From: Steromphala cineraria
Taxonomy: Eukaryota; Mollusca; Gastropoda; Trochida; Trochidae
Assembly: GCA_916613615.1 (NCBI GenBank)
Contig: OU744727.1
Coordinates: forward strand, 1,580,593-1,644,592
Direction of reading: 5' to 3'
DNA: 64,000 nucleotides
This document shows, piece by piece, positions 38,301 to 47,425 of this stretch. The notes below the pieces were generated by a model. The model saw only the letters and a program-made list of their open reading frames with translations, made no database searches and was not told the origin of the DNA. A program made the position numbers and the translations under genes. Position 1 is the stretch's first letter. Each line of letters begins with the position of its first letter.

Positions 38301-41300
38301 AAAACTTTTCAAGTTATTGTGTTTACAAGGTATTGCAATAACTCATATCTCATGACCTTGACCTTTGACCTTCAAGGGCACACAATAATTGAACACTTTT
38401 TATTGAGTATAACAATCATGTATTGATTAAAAATGATCATAGTTAAAATAAAGCATTTTCGCTAAACCATGCTTAAGTCATGACCTTGCTGTGACCTTGA
38501 CCTTTGACGGATTGTAGCCGAAACCTTTTCAAAATTTTTTACTTTTCCAAGGATGATATATACCAAGTAAGAGCTTCATAGCACAAAAACTTTTCAAGTT
38601 ATCGCGTTTACAAGGAATTTTGCTGTGATTTTATAACTCGTGACCTTGACCTTTGAACTTGAAAGTGAACATGTCATATTGAATCCCTGAAAGTATTAAC
38701 ATTAAGACATGTTCATGAGTTCTGAAAAGCTAAATGGGATAAAGTTATACCCAAATTTAGTGCATTTTGTAATAACTCATATCTCATGACCTTGACCTTT
38801 GACCTTCAAGGTCACACGATCATTGAACACTTTTTATTGAGTATAACAATCATGTATTGATTAAAAGTGTTCATAGTTAAAATAAAGCATTTTCGCTAAA
38901 ACATGCTTACGTCATGACCTTGCTGTGACCTTGACCTTTGACGGATTGTAGCCAAAACCTTTTCAAATTTTTTTACTTTTCCAAGGATGATATATACCAA
39001 GTAAGAGCTTCTTAGCACAAAAACTTTTAAAGTTATCGCGTTTACAAGGAATTCTTAGAGTGAATACATATCTCGTGACCTTGACCTTTGACCTTGAAAG
39101 TGAACTTGTCAAAATCGTTCCCCCGAGGTATGAGTAAAGGCGCGTTCAGACGGTGCAACTTGTGGCATAAAACTTGTGGCTTGCCACAAATTCCAACGTG
39201 TGAACCCACGAGTCTGTCCAATTTTTGTCGCATACAACATGTGGCAAACGAGTTGCAAGGAATAGAACTTGCTCTATTTTCATCCGACAAGTTGCATGAA
39301 CCTAGCCAATCAAAACGCGTAAACGTATCACGTGACGTTTTCACTTGTCTTTCGCGAAGATCTCTGCAATAAAAAATGGCGGTGTCAGCTCGATCAATAA
39401 AGAAAACCATTACCAAGATCAGACATCGAATCGGCTGTTGGATATAAACGTGTGCATGTTTGTTTATTGAATGTTCCAATCCAGTAATCAGGAAGGTATC
39501 TAAGAAAAACATCCTGTAAATCAATCGTCGAACTGTTCATTAAATTGGATAAACATTATATATAGATTATTAGAAAAAGATTATATTATTATACCAAGTT
39601 GAAATAAAGAAATCAGTTACAAGAAGGGCCTAATCAGTGGTGTCATACTGAAATAAGTGCTCATTTTGACAATTTTGTATATTTCTTTGAAGCAGCCTTT
39701 TTTTCATTACTCATATTATTCACAAATGGGGAAAAGTGCAACTAAGATTTGAAATATCCAAATTTCACTACACAGTATATTGTATTTTTTCTTGGACCAT
39801 CTTGAGATTTGATTTGATTTGATAGAAAACATATAGCTTAAATTGACCTGTTGATCTTGTAATAATTGTTTCACAAAATGTGTATGAAAAGAGGTATTAT
39901 CTGCTACTTGTTGAAAAAAAAATGTGCAATAAAATAAATAATATATTCAACATATTTCTTCATTACTCAGTGTTTTGTTAATTATGGGAATGTGCATAAA
40001 ACATGCAAGAATTTGTTAAGCAATGTTGAACTCATTCTTTGTATTTTGTTTGAGAGGAATCTTGTAATTGTCATGTCTCTGTGTCAATGACAGGTCATAG
40101 AAAATTGAAAATAATCAGTGTTTCAAATTATTTCAAACCTTTATGGTCATATGAGGAAGGGATATCATTGTCTTATAGATAATCATCTCACCATTCTTCA
40201 TACGAGAAATCATTTTGACATTATTATAATAACATTCATTGGGACACATTTATAATTAAAAATAAATATTTTCTATTGAAGGATTTTACAGACGCTTCAA
40301 TATTTTTGGTTTTCTTATTGATTTGAGTCTGATACTACGTCTAGCAAGTCGGAACGAGTATAATTGTTTACTTTAAACCATTATAAACCTTTGAACACGT
40401 TCATAAAGTTAGCATATTTTATATCAAGTCGTCCAAAGAGTTCAAAGCGACAGTTTCAACGAATGTCACTGGCACCCTTCGGGGGCCCCATCGAACTCCT
40501 TACTCGGTTACGCAACAGTTATGAAGCTGCAGAAAGAGAGACCATGAGTTTTGAACCTATTTTTAGAATCCCTGCGTAAACAGAGAACACCTGATTGAAA
40601 CGAATAAGCGATATTTTGGAAATATTATAGTTGTTAAATTGAATTACCCTGAGGATCATGAGGCTCAGCATTAAAAAGACCGTGAAAGTTGTTTCACGGC
40701 CTATGATGCAACACAACATACCTACTGAGTACTGTCCGTTTTAATTATTTCAATTTAATATAAACGATAAAGCCACAAGTGACAAGAGTTGTTGTGACGT
40801 TTCAAGTTGTAATGGCTAGTAACAAGTGTCTAAAACAAAGTACCTGTTTTGAGGTCACGCGAGATTACAAGTTGTATGCAACTGTTGCAACGTGTGAACG
40901 GTAAATTGTTTGCAACATCCTTTGTGCAATTTGTGTTGTACAACGTGTTGTATGCCACAGATTGCACAGTGTGAACGCGCCTTAATAAGGTATGAATAAG
41001 AGTTCTGGAAAGCTTAGTGGAAAAAAGTTATAGCTAGTAGTACGAGTGCGGCGGCGGCGGCGACGGCGATGGAAACTTCACAAAAACTGATAGCAGCCCC
41101 GTCCTTAGACGGGGCTGCTAATTAGTATAAGAATAAAATTGATAAATATTTACTTATAGTTTCAAATATTTTATCATGTAAAATTCAATAGAAAAGAGTA
41201 CTGTTGATGTATTCTTTATTCAAGATGAGACAGATAGGAATAATATGATTATTACAGAAGAAATGACTTAAAATCCAGGCTTCTAGGATATTAAGTTAAT

Positions 41301-44300
41301 CTCTTTATAGACTCATATTCAGTCTAAGAAAAAAATTATTCTAAAAACCGAATATTTTATCAATTACAAGAAAGGAGCCCCAGAGAGTTGGCTATTCCAC
41401 TACAGATCTAGATTTGCTTTTCAAGAGGTCTTAATAATGTCAAAATGTTATTAACTTCTGTCTGAGTGTAAGACTAGTCTCTTTACAAAGCCATGTTTAT
41501 TGATTCTGTTTGAGTTAGATTCCCTTCACTGGGTACCAGGTGCATAAAAATCATATGCAGTCAGGCAGAACATCAGCAATACTTTCCTTAACCATGACAA
41601 CATAACTTAATGTACCAAGTTACCTACCTATCCCTAGAGCTAATAATTACCTAACAACAAAAGTGTCAATTCATCTCAGAGAATCTATTCCCCTGCTATG
41701 CACGTGTACTGTAAGTATGTTTCCATGTTCACAAAGCAGCCAATCATCATTGACCATGTCTGTTCCACCTGATCCCTTTACGGGCCATTGTCATGAGAGA
41801 GTATCACGTTACCACCAATTATTGATACAAATATAAAGCTTGTCACAAGACACCAACAGCTCTATTGATTTCTCTTCAGTTCCCCTGGCCATGGTCTCTG
41901 GTCAGAAAGTAACAAAAGACTATCGGAACTAACACTGCGAGAAATCGGTTCACATCAGCTCAGCTTAGCAACAACCTGGGATGGTTGACAGGAATGATGG
42001 AACAGGGAATCAATGAAGCGTGACCTGTCATCCATTACGCCATGAGATTGGTATGAATTCTGTCAGAGACTATCCGATTCTTTCAAACATCATGAAGGAA
42101 AGACTTCCACATGACAGCAATTTGCGATCTTTACAAAGTTAATTTTTAATAAAAATTAGAATAAGAATTAAATTCATTATGCTAATAATGGCCAGTCATA
42201 CATGACGCCTAATATTTTGTACAAATTATTTGATGTCACTGACTGGTGAAACCAATGAAGCGTGACCTGCCATCCATCATGCCGAATGAATGATGTAGAG
42301 TTATGTTAGAGACTTTCCAATAAATTTCTCACAAGATTACTTTCTCTCATAGTTATAAAAAAAAGAAATCATTTTCTACAAATAGAAAATGTTTACTCTA
42401 ATATCCGATGATGAGTTTGTAATTTGATTGGTGAATGTAAAATAACATTAACAAACATAGTACTAGTGGCAATCTATTGGTTTGGTAGGTAATTATATGA
42501 TTTCATAAGTTGTGATTGGTTAAATGTGATTTTTTGTGATGGCAAAAGTTTAATGTTTTCAAAAAGCAAACCTCTTGACTTGTTTTCTCATATACATATA
42601 GAAATTCCAACACTGTCAGCCATATTGCAATACCTGTTTAAAGAAACCACTAAGATTGGTTGTCAAATGGGTCATTGCCCAACGGTTCATTTTACACAAC
42701 ACTTTAGGCCAATTCAAATACAATGTTATTGTAACAGGCAGTTATAAATCATCATTCTTCTGGATAGTTCTATCTGTCCACTTCATTGGGTGTGGTTTGG
42801 TGCGAGTTCTCAACTCGGAACGATCTTGTGTTTGTTTACATGGCAACAAGTAATTACTGACTCCAACTTGGACTAATCTGGGATCAATACCTTTCATATC
42901 GTGCATGAAAAAATGTAAATCACATCCATCAAAAATTTAAGTCCTTGTAGACACAATGCAAGTGTATAATTAGAGGCTTAAGGCAAAAGAACTCAACTTG
43001 CATGCCTTGCTTGTGTCATATGTTGCCACTAAGTTGAAGTAATTAGGAGCAGTTGGGTCATGGTGTATTGGTTACAAATTGATACATTCTTGGATTGTAA
43101 AATCAAAATGGCAATGGCATGTACATTTATCATTTCTGGTACTTTTAGAAATATGTTATTTGATAATCATGAAATACACATCGTGATGCCTGTGAGACAC
43201 AAGAAAACTTGTTTCATATCATTTATTGTCCCTTGATGTATTACATTAGTATCTCCGAGTATCAGTCTTAGAATTAAATGTTCTTGACACATATAATGAC
43301 ACTTAATTCAATTATGATTGTTTCAACAAAAAAAACATTGAAATTAAAAGATGTCCCTTTCTGATTGGATAAATCGAGGAAAAGTGACAAGTATACATTC
43401 TAATAAACACAATGAAGAGGGAAAATAATTTTTTTTTCGGGTTATACAAAATAACTGCCACAGCTACCCCATCATTGAAGCATTGCAGAGCAAATGTTTC
43501 TAATTTATCTTTCTTGGATTACTCAGACATTACATGAACATCAAAACTTTTTAAGTTTGATCAATCATTTTTAAAAAATAACCTATTGATTTTCAAGTTC
43601 CAGTATTAACATATGACAGGTCAGCATTGTCACTGCACTAATCTCATTAAACTGTCTTATCAAGAAGGTCTGTTGACAAGTGCAGCCAAGGAGTCATGTT
43701 CAAGTGACAGTTTATGCATGTATATATCACCAAACACTCAACATAACACTGCACACGAGTGGCATGTTATATAAAACATCTGCTCACTTTCAGATATCTC
43801 CTTATAGATAATTTATCTGTTTTGGTATATGCATAAAAATATTCCATATTGAGACTACATTATCATTTTTAACCTGTAAATGCAACTTACCTTCGCTGTC
43901 TTTGAATTTCTTTATAGCCACCATTTCCCCATTTTCCTGAAAAGTGAAAGAAATGTGCTAAAATCACATTATCAAACAATGACTGGCTGTTCCTTCTATA
44001 ACAATAACCTTTGAATTACAAAATCAAATCTCTCATTTTAGATATTTCAAACAGAAAAAATAATGTGCAAAACAAAGTTTCCTTCAAAACTTTACATTTA
44101 TAAATCATATGATTGAATGTAATCTTAGGTGATAGTTTACATAAAATTTTATGTAAAGTAAATCTTCAATTGAGAATAATTATGTTCTCCAATCTCATGA
44201 TCTAATAAATTACATTTACTATCCCTAATGTCATCATGTGGAACAATTTCCAAAAATATAAGAAAGATAGGGATGTTGACAAAAAAAACTCAATACAAAA

Positions 44301-47300
44301 TTACACTGGTATTTTATCAAAATTTGAAATCAAAGCAAATTTGCTGTTAAGCCTTAAGTTGCCAATCAGTCATGCTTTATAAAAATTTATTTGATTGCTT
44401 ACACATCTTTCTTGATATTACTGAATTTAGAAACCCAGAGCTTGAAGACAAAGTCTAATTATCTAAAAATCATATTTAACCATGACTAAACAGTGAAATT
44501 TTGATTATAGAAATTACCTTATTGAATTAAAAAATCCTAGTGTTGTTGTCGAAATTTAATAGATTGATGTTATAAAAAAACCTTTTGATACCAAGAAACC
44601 ACTGAATGCATATTCAATACTAAGCCTCCATTGATGGTGTCTTTTTATATTGATAAATAAAGATTACCAACACCCACTATTCAGACAGTTTCTGAAGCAA
44701 GATTTCTGATTAGTAAAGGAACAATATCCATCATCGTCTCAACAGTTCCATATCATTCGGTTAGCTAATGCTTCTCAATCCCACAACAAAATACAAAAGT
44801 TTTCAAGACAAAAGAAGTGAATGTAACACAGTCCCAGATCAACCCTCAAATAAAATATTCATTGTACAGCAATAAGGTAACATATGAAGAGAGCTGCAAG
44901 CAATAAATACCTACAAGGGGGGCAATGAACCGTGATATTAATGCATCACCGATTGGCAGGCGTGACAATCTCACTTGCAAATATTGGCAAGTCGAAAAGG
45001 ATTAACTGTAATTCTCTCTTCTGTGCTGAAGGGTTACAAAAGACACTGCCATATATAACCTGTCAAATAAACAATGTGAACGACACTTGCTGAGCTGAGG
45101 GGTTATACGTGGATAGCGTGACTGCATATGTCGTGGGGGGCACTATTTACTCTTGAAATGACATATATTCTGATAAGCTGTTCTACTTAACACTGTTTTT
45201 ACAACTTATTAATGTCTTCCCACTTAAGTTTACAGTTTTCCAGTTTTTTTCTTTGTGCCCACATGAATATCTAGAGGCATAACTTTTAGATATCTTGTGT
45301 TTAACGATCTTGATTACTTTATTCAATTTGATTAATATTCCGCTGGATCTTGGTCCAAACATGTCCAGACAATAGGTCACATACCATACATATCTGTGAA
45401 TAGATTTGAATTACAACAATACAAGCAGATAGCAGTGCTTGAGTCCTTCACAATGGGGTGTACTGCAGGGGTGTTCTTTCTGTCCCACCTGTTTTATAGA
45501 GCAGGCTGACATTCCCTGGTTGCTCTGTTTACCCACATCAATGACAGCTACCTGTCAACTCTGTTTTATCTGGGATCCTATACAGTCTATCTTACAAATA
45601 CTACCTTTCATCTGGTGTTATAAACCAGCGCCAATCAGAGGATCATGTTTCTAAGCTTTGGTCACATCATAAAAATACTTCAAAAGATATTTCATTTCAT
45701 TATAAAGGTATCTTCCCGTTATTACTACTCCCAGTTTGACATAATAAACACTATGAGAACTACAGAACAATTTGGATCAGGAATATTCCTCGGATACTTC
45801 ATGACATGATGATAATAAATCTTTCAAATGTTTGATTACCAACAATTGGTTTCTAAATCTGGGAAACTTGTAACCTGTCAAATGTTTTTTATATATTTCA
45901 ACAAAACCTTCAGATGAAAGAAAACTTTTACTAAAATGATATTACTACTGGTTTAACCAAGCCATCAATTTAAATTAATATAAAAACAAGATATAAAATT
46001 TTCATTTTGATCACTGTATATAAAATGTTTTCTTGTTAAAAATATGACTCAGAATAAAAATAGAACCAAACTATTTTCAATAAGGAAAATAATCAATTTC
46101 AGATCACAAACTTCTAAAAGTAGCTAGAAAAATTCCAAACTATACAATTGGCCACATCAAAGGGCAAAGACTGAAGATGTGTATGCATGAGAAGCAGGCA
46201 AGACTTAATTACCTGCTGGGGGTGTTATAAGAAAGTGTTACATTATTTAGTGTTGTGGAGTACTTATTAGCTGGAGAGCCGGTAAGTATGGGTTGTATCT
46301 CCTGCCTCTCCACTATATCTACCTACATGCTAATCCCCTGGGCGGATCAACACCTTGAGATTAATGATTGATCACCTAGCTATCATGACTTGCAACAAAA
46401 CATTACCTACATAAACCTCACTACACCTGTCCAGACATCTATTTACCTTCATTCGCTGTATGAAACAAGCCCGAAAAGTTGTCAATCCAAAAGTGAAATT
46501 TTGTAGATTTTAATGGTAAAATTGGGAAACATTACCTACATAAACCTCACTACACCTGTCCAGACATCTATTTACCAACATTCGCTGTATGAAACAAGCC
46601 CGAAAAATCGTCAATCCAAAAGTGATATTTTTTAGATTTTAATGGTAAAATTGGGAAACATTACCTACATAAACCTCACTACACCTGTCCAGACATCTAT
46701 TTACCAACATTCGCTGTATGAAACAAGCCTGAAAAGTCGTCAATCCAAAAGCGATATTTTGTAGATTTTATTGGTAAAATTATACTGATATAGTCAACTT
46801 TCCTCATTATATCTTATCATTTCAGGATTTCATGTACTCAAATTCAAGAATATAAGATAAGAATATGTTCTTACCTTATGTTTGCATTTCAGCACAACAC
46901 CGTAGGCACCTGAAAAACAAACCAAGACTTTATCAGACAACATTAAACATCGAAATTTATTTTTTAGAAAGATTAAAATTTGTTTGTAAGTTTGAGCTGA
47001 TAATAACAAGTAGAGAAATTTTGTCATGGTATTTGATGAATCTCTTTTTCAGTAGGCATTTGTTTCTTATCGAAATGAATGCAACTCTCCCTCTGGTAAT
47101 ATGGTCTGATGAACAATTTTTGACAAATCCTTGAGCAAAACAATAAACTGGTACAAAGGTGGCACACCAGACTGTATTGCCGTCAGAGAAGGAAACACCT
47201 TGTATTATCACTAGTCTATTATGGAATCATTTTTGATTGATAAAATAAATTGTATTCTAGTCATTATAATACAATAATCATCATAAATCCCAGGTTATAC

Positions 47301-47395
47301 ACTATTTTATAGAAATATAAATCATACATACCTTCACCTACTACCCCCAATATTTCGTATTTGTTCATCACATAGCACTTTTTTTCAGTTTTCAT
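11112..47395 (-). CDS. CDKL5: Cyclin-dependent kinase-like 5 (CDKL5) orthologue, 17 coding exons
   Basis: A Ser/Thr kinase of the CDKL branch of the CMGC group. In vertebrates it phosphorylates cytoskeletal and centrosomal proteins and acts in neurons and cilia. Exons on the minus strand: 47332-47395, 46875-46909, 43891-43936, 37312-37448, 26812-26932, 25438-25497, 24823-24913, 23327-23516, 22778-22858, 21348-21514, 20143-20878, 18692-18814, 17726-17822, 15603-15738, 12792-12888, 12139-12381, 11112-11393. They sum to 2706 bases, 901 codons plus stop, all GT-AG and in phase. Residues 13-297 are the kinase: GEGAYG loop, VAIKK Lys42, HRD Asp135, DFG Asp153, TDY 169-171, RWYRSPE, and a CDKL5-like [17 protein letters not shown]. 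Residues 298-901 are polar and probably disordered, with KKRK near 320 and AKKKKKQK near 717-724. The tail is shorter than the human one and aligns weakly. The start is the Met equivalent to the human one. Introns 4, 9 and 14 carry large tandem arrays at their 3' ends. Confidence 0.95.
12139..12381 (-). CDS. CDKL5: CDKL5 exon 16 with NAGNAG acceptor
   Basis: 81 codons, residues 728-808 ([15 protein letters not shown]... LTQTPVDR). The acceptor TTTTCAGCAG allows gain or loss of Gln728. Donor GTAAGC. GC content is clearly above the introns. Confidence 0.87.
12792..12888 (-). CDS. CDKL5: CDKL5 exon 15, basic patch
   Basis: 97 bases, residues 695-727 ([16 protein letters not shown]... [14 protein letters not shown]). 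The lysine run resembles the KKKKKK stretch of vertebrate CDKL5 (SMKKKKKKSQ). The acceptor GTTACAG and the first bases GCGAG are the final copy of the 33-bp array upstream. Donor GTAGGT. Confidence 0.85.
12889..15053. repeat. 33-bp minisatellite in CDKL5 intron 14, about 65 copies, carrying the exon 15 acceptor
   Basis: On the minus strand each unit reads GCGAG, then TACTAAG, TTGTACAAT and GTAATGTT(G/A)CAG. Its last base is the base before exon 15 in the final copy. Copies differ at a few positions (C/T in CCTG(C/T)AAC, C/A in ATTACATT or ATTAAATT). A 13-base variant (CTGCCCAACATT) recurs at 13281 and 14764. Because 33 is divisible by 3, long open frames appear on both strands; they are not taken as genes. 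Confidence 0.95.
15054..15602 (-). other. CDKL5 intron 14, unique part
   Basis: Unique-looking intron between the 33-bp array and exon 14. It includes short sequence similarity between 15325 and 15560 (GGTGACACTCA in both). Nothing else recognised. Confidence 0.6.
15603..15738 (-). CDS. CDKL5: CDKL5 exon 14
   Basis: 136 bases, residues 650-694 ([16 protein letters not shown]... NQYTP), Ser/Arg/Tyr-rich. Acceptor CCTGCAG, donor GTGAGT, ending in phase 2 (TG), which needs exon 15 to supply the G of a Trp codon. Confidence 0.85.
15739..17725 (-). other. CDKL5 intron 13
   Basis: AT-rich unique sequence to about 16730, then tRNA-derived SINE fragments (16730-17040), then simple repeats: (GT)n at 17077-17092, (CTGT)n at 17104-17122 and TTAC-rich sequence at 17188-17235. 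Confidence 0.6.
16730..17040 (-). mobile_element. tRNA-derived SINE fragments (two)
   Basis: On the minus strand, 16983-16963 contains GGTTCCGGGTTCGATTCCCG, a good tRNA B box. A second piece near 16875-16805 has an A-box-like GCAGTGGTTAGCATGATC followed by GGTTTGATTTC. No cloverleaf can be drawn, so these are SINE heads and not tRNA genes. Both contain a block reading TGTATGGAGAT on the plus strand. Confidence 0.65.
17726..17822 (-). CDS. CDKL5: CDKL5 exon 13 with three tandem in-frame acceptors
   Basis: 97 bases with the outermost acceptor, residues 618-649 ((LQQ)[12 protein letters not shown]... RSRNQYY). The minus strand reads TTCAGCTGCAGCAGG, so AGs ending at 17823, 17817 and 17814 would include LQQ, Q or nothing. 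Donor GTCAGT. Confidence 0.83.
17862..18215. repeat. ATCGTATCG-rich palindromic dispersed repeat
   Basis: Starts with TGATACGATACACGATACAG and TGTATCGTGATATCG near 17890-17935, and ends with GTATCGTATCGTGAGGTCCC near 18190-18212. The inverted organisation and sharp ends suggest a non-autonomous DNA element in intron 12. Confidence 0.5.
18692..18814 (-). CDS. CDKL5: CDKL5 exon 12
   Basis: 41 codons, residues 577-617 ([16 protein letters not shown]... EKLSDAK), a likely helical segment. Acceptor TGTACAG, donor GTAAAG. Confidence 0.85.
18815..20142 (-). other. CDKL5 intron 11
   Basis: No gene recognised. Three diverged copies of a block of about 64 bp (GTGCCTAAC, GGATA, TTTGTTACTGAACAGGAT) lie at 19795-20000. 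Open frames at 18926 and 19373 show no coding signature. Confidence 0.55.
20143..20878 (-). CDS. CDKL5: CDKL5 exon 11, large tail exon
   Basis: 736 bases, residues 331-576. Low-complexity polar sequence: an acidic/Lys stretch ([13 protein letters not shown]), Ser/Asn-rich middle, then Gly-rich and [10 protein letters not shown]. Acceptor TGTTTCAG, donor GTAACC. Higher GC at the 3' end than the flanking introns supports coding. Confidence 0.88.
21348..21514 (-). CDS. CDKL5: CDKL5 exon 10, end of kinase domain
   Basis: 167 bases, residues 276-330. [18 protein letters not shown] closes the kinase fold; NKKRKTDY begins the tail and could be a nuclear-localisation signal. The acceptor GTGTGACAG sits about 10 bases from a tandem array. 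Donor GTTCGT is weak but is fixed by the phase of exon 11. Confidence 0.9.
21524..22415. repeat. About 58-bp minisatellite in CDKL5 intron 9, roughly 15 copies
   Basis: Unit on the plus strand: GGGATG(G/A)TGTCATTATAATA, ATTTCATTAGAGAAAAAC, ATTTAGCAATGAAAACACA. Variants include a shortened copy (GGGGAAAGCACTGGGTTGATG) occurring twice, at 22059 and 22326. The array ends about 10 bases from the exon 10 acceptor. On the minus strand each unit carries CTAAT, which fits the yUnAy branch-point form. Confidence 0.92.
22778..22858 (-). CDS. CDKL5: CDKL5 exon 9
   Basis: 81 bases, residues 249-275 ([14 protein letters not shown]... LIDFMK). Acceptor GTTTCAG, donor GTATGT. Confidence 0.93.
23327..23516 (-). 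CDS. CDKL5: CDKL5 exon 8
   Basis: 190 bases, residues 185-248 ([20 protein letters not shown] through NPRFSGLK), the C-lobe helices of the kinase. The most conserved block in the window. Acceptor after GTCCACTTCAG, donor GTAACA. Confidence 0.96.
23517..24822 (-). other. CDKL5 intron 7
   Basis: AT-rich with no gene. It holds a SINE-like core at 24661-24710 with a block identical to one at about 50120. The open frame that extends exon 8 to 23719 is intron read-through. Confidence 0.6.
24661..24715. repeat. SINE-like core copy (one of four in the window)
   Basis: GAGTGAGTTATTGTTTTACG followed by CCGCTTGGGCAATATTTCAG. A run of over 25 bases is identical at 50131-50161. Weaker copies lie at 23091-23142 and 37509-37540. 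From memory, this type of core is common in mollusc genomes. Confidence 0.55.
24823..24913 (-). CDS. CDKL5: CDKL5 exon 7
   Basis: 91 bases, residues 155-184: activation loop with Thr169-Asp170-Tyr171 (vertebrate CDKL5 has TEY), then [13 protein letters not shown]. Acceptor ATTTTAG, donor GTGAGC. Confidence 0.95.
25438..25497 (-). CDS. CDKL5: CDKL5 exon 6
   Basis: 60 bases, residues 135-154: catalytic Asp135, IKPEN with Lys137 and Asn140, and the start of DFG (Asp153). Acceptor TTTCCAG, donor GTGAGT. Confidence 0.95.
26812..26932 (-). CDS. CDKL5: CDKL5 exon 5
   Basis: 121 bases, residues 95-134 ([14 protein letters not shown]... IIHR). Acceptor TTTTAG, donor GTACGT. The first 17 coding bases and the acceptor are the last member of the 93-bp tandem array that fills the 3' half of intron 4. 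Confidence 0.95.
26933..33330. repeat. 93-bp minisatellite in CDKL5 intron 4, about 67 copies, carrying the exon 5 acceptor and first codons
   Basis: On the minus strand each unit contains ATGACTGACTATGACTG, then GATGTTTTAG or GATGTTACAG, then AACATGCT(G/T)GAGCTCCTG, then GTCAGTGTTTTTGG. The TTTTAG/AACATG junction equals the real exon 5 acceptor (26933/26932). Spacing between GAGCTC sites is 93 (27011, 27104, 27197). Five units have a 14-base insertion (GTCACAGTCACAGTCATAAT) at about 29021, 30430, 31002, 31344 and 32195. Copies decay only at the distal end, after about 33180. Confidence 0.96.
34085..35530. repeat. Composite dispersed repeat built of about 190-bp subunits
   Basis: At least six diverged subunits, each with TTTCCATGGAAACCAG, then CAGAATAACCAAAATAGCAA, AAGGCACCACTCCA and GGAGATATGGTCCGGAAA. 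A related insertion at about 34440-34850 carries the GGACGGACGGACAGAC motif and ends in TATCCCAC. The right end is CTCGCAAAGCTTTGCGGGTG. It lies in CDKL5 intron 4; open frames here are fortuitous. Confidence 0.7.
35531..37311 (-). other. CDKL5 intron 4, 5' part, with a roughly 300-bp tandem duplication
   Basis: Mostly unique AT-rich intron. The segment at 36295-36598 is repeated at 36600-36888 (ACCTTTCCTGCTT, TTGTGAGTTGTGGTC, AATAAGGTTATT) with about 10-15% divergence. Nothing coding seen. Confidence 0.65.
37312..37448 (-). CDS. CDKL5: CDKL5 exon 4
   Basis: 137 bases, residues 49-94. It holds helix C ([10 protein letters not shown]) and the hinge region (YLVFEYVE). Acceptor ATTACAG, donor GTGAGT. 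Ends in phase 0, which would keep any 3n-length downstream exon in frame. Confidence 0.95.
37620..37835. repeat. Dispersed repeat with ACTAGCC/GGCTAGTGC motifs
   Basis: Repeated CTAGCC, CTAGTGC and GACTAGCCAAAT elements, ending GGGCTAGTGCTAATTTGAAC. It looks like a short interspersed element fragment in intron 3; not assigned to a family. Confidence 0.4.
39138..40982. mobile_element. 1.85-kb non-autonomous DNA transposon with terminal inverted repeats and TAA target site
   Basis: The left end AGGCGCGTTCAGACGGTGCA and right end TGCACAGTGTGAACGCGCCT are inverted copies with few mismatches. They continue into a subterminal TGTGGCATA/TATGCCACA pair. TAA flanks both sides (39135-39137 and 40983-40985). 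TAA target sites fit PIF/Harbinger-type elements, but no transposase frame is present, so the family is inferred. It interrupts the composite repeat, so it is younger than that copy. Confidence 0.72.
41091..41120. repeat. Perfect hairpin, 13-bp stem, 4-nt loop
   Basis: TAGCAGCCCCGTC (41091-41103), loop CTTA, GACGGGGCTGCTA (41108-41120). It is GC-rich against an AT-rich background and preceded by a CGG-rich tract at 41048-41070. It forms the right end of the composite repeat. Confidence 0.85.
41121..43890 (-). other. CDKL5 intron 3, unique part
   Basis: No gene recognised. A short diverged duplication is present (GAAGCGTGACCTG(T/C)CATCCAT at 42016 and 42256). Confidence 0.55.
43891..43936 (-). 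CDS. CDKL5: CDKL5 exon 3
   Basis: 46 bases, residues 34-48 ([15 protein letters not shown]). It contains Lys42, the ATP-anchoring lysine. Acceptor TTTTCAG, donor GTAAGT. Confidence 0.95.
43937..46874 (-). other. CDKL5 intron 2 with a 129-bp x 3 tandem repeat
   Basis: AT-rich unique intron, then three copies of a 129-bp unit starting at 46401, 46530 and 46659 (CATTACCTACATAAACCTCA, CACCTGTCCAGACATCTATT). The block ends near 46790, about 80 bases from the exon 2 donor. Confidence 0.75.
46875..46909 (-). CDS. CDKL5: CDKL5 exon 2
   Basis: 35 bases, residues 22-33 ([12 protein letters not shown]), completing the glycine-rich ATP loop. Acceptor TTTTTCAG, donor GTAAGA. Confidence 0.95.
47332..47395 (-). 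CDS. CDKL5: CDKL5 coding exon 1 (start codon)
   Basis: Residues 1-21. The exon begins at 47425 after a TTTTCAG acceptor, so 30 bases of 5' UTR precede the ATG at 47395-47393. [14 protein letters not shown] matches the CDKL5 N terminus. The first ATG has T at -3 (weak context); Met10 has G at -3. Donor GTATGT. Confidence 0.93.
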
Positions 47396-47425
47396 CCACT
47401 TGCTAAATGACACACTTCAAGTTTC

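Larger units (their letters stand above)
37970..41120. repeat. Composite dispersed repeat with TGACCT half-site clusters and a terminal hairpin
   Basis: Two to three tandem subunits of about 430-450 bp, sharing CATGACCTTGCTGTGACCTT and ATTGAGTATAACAATCATG. Eight clusters of TGACCTTGACCTTTGACC-type sequence are present. It begins near GCAGCCCCGGAACTTGGGG and ends with a perfect 13-bp-stem hairpin at 41091-41120. The element is split by an inserted inverted-repeat element at 39138-40982. Confidence 0.75.
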
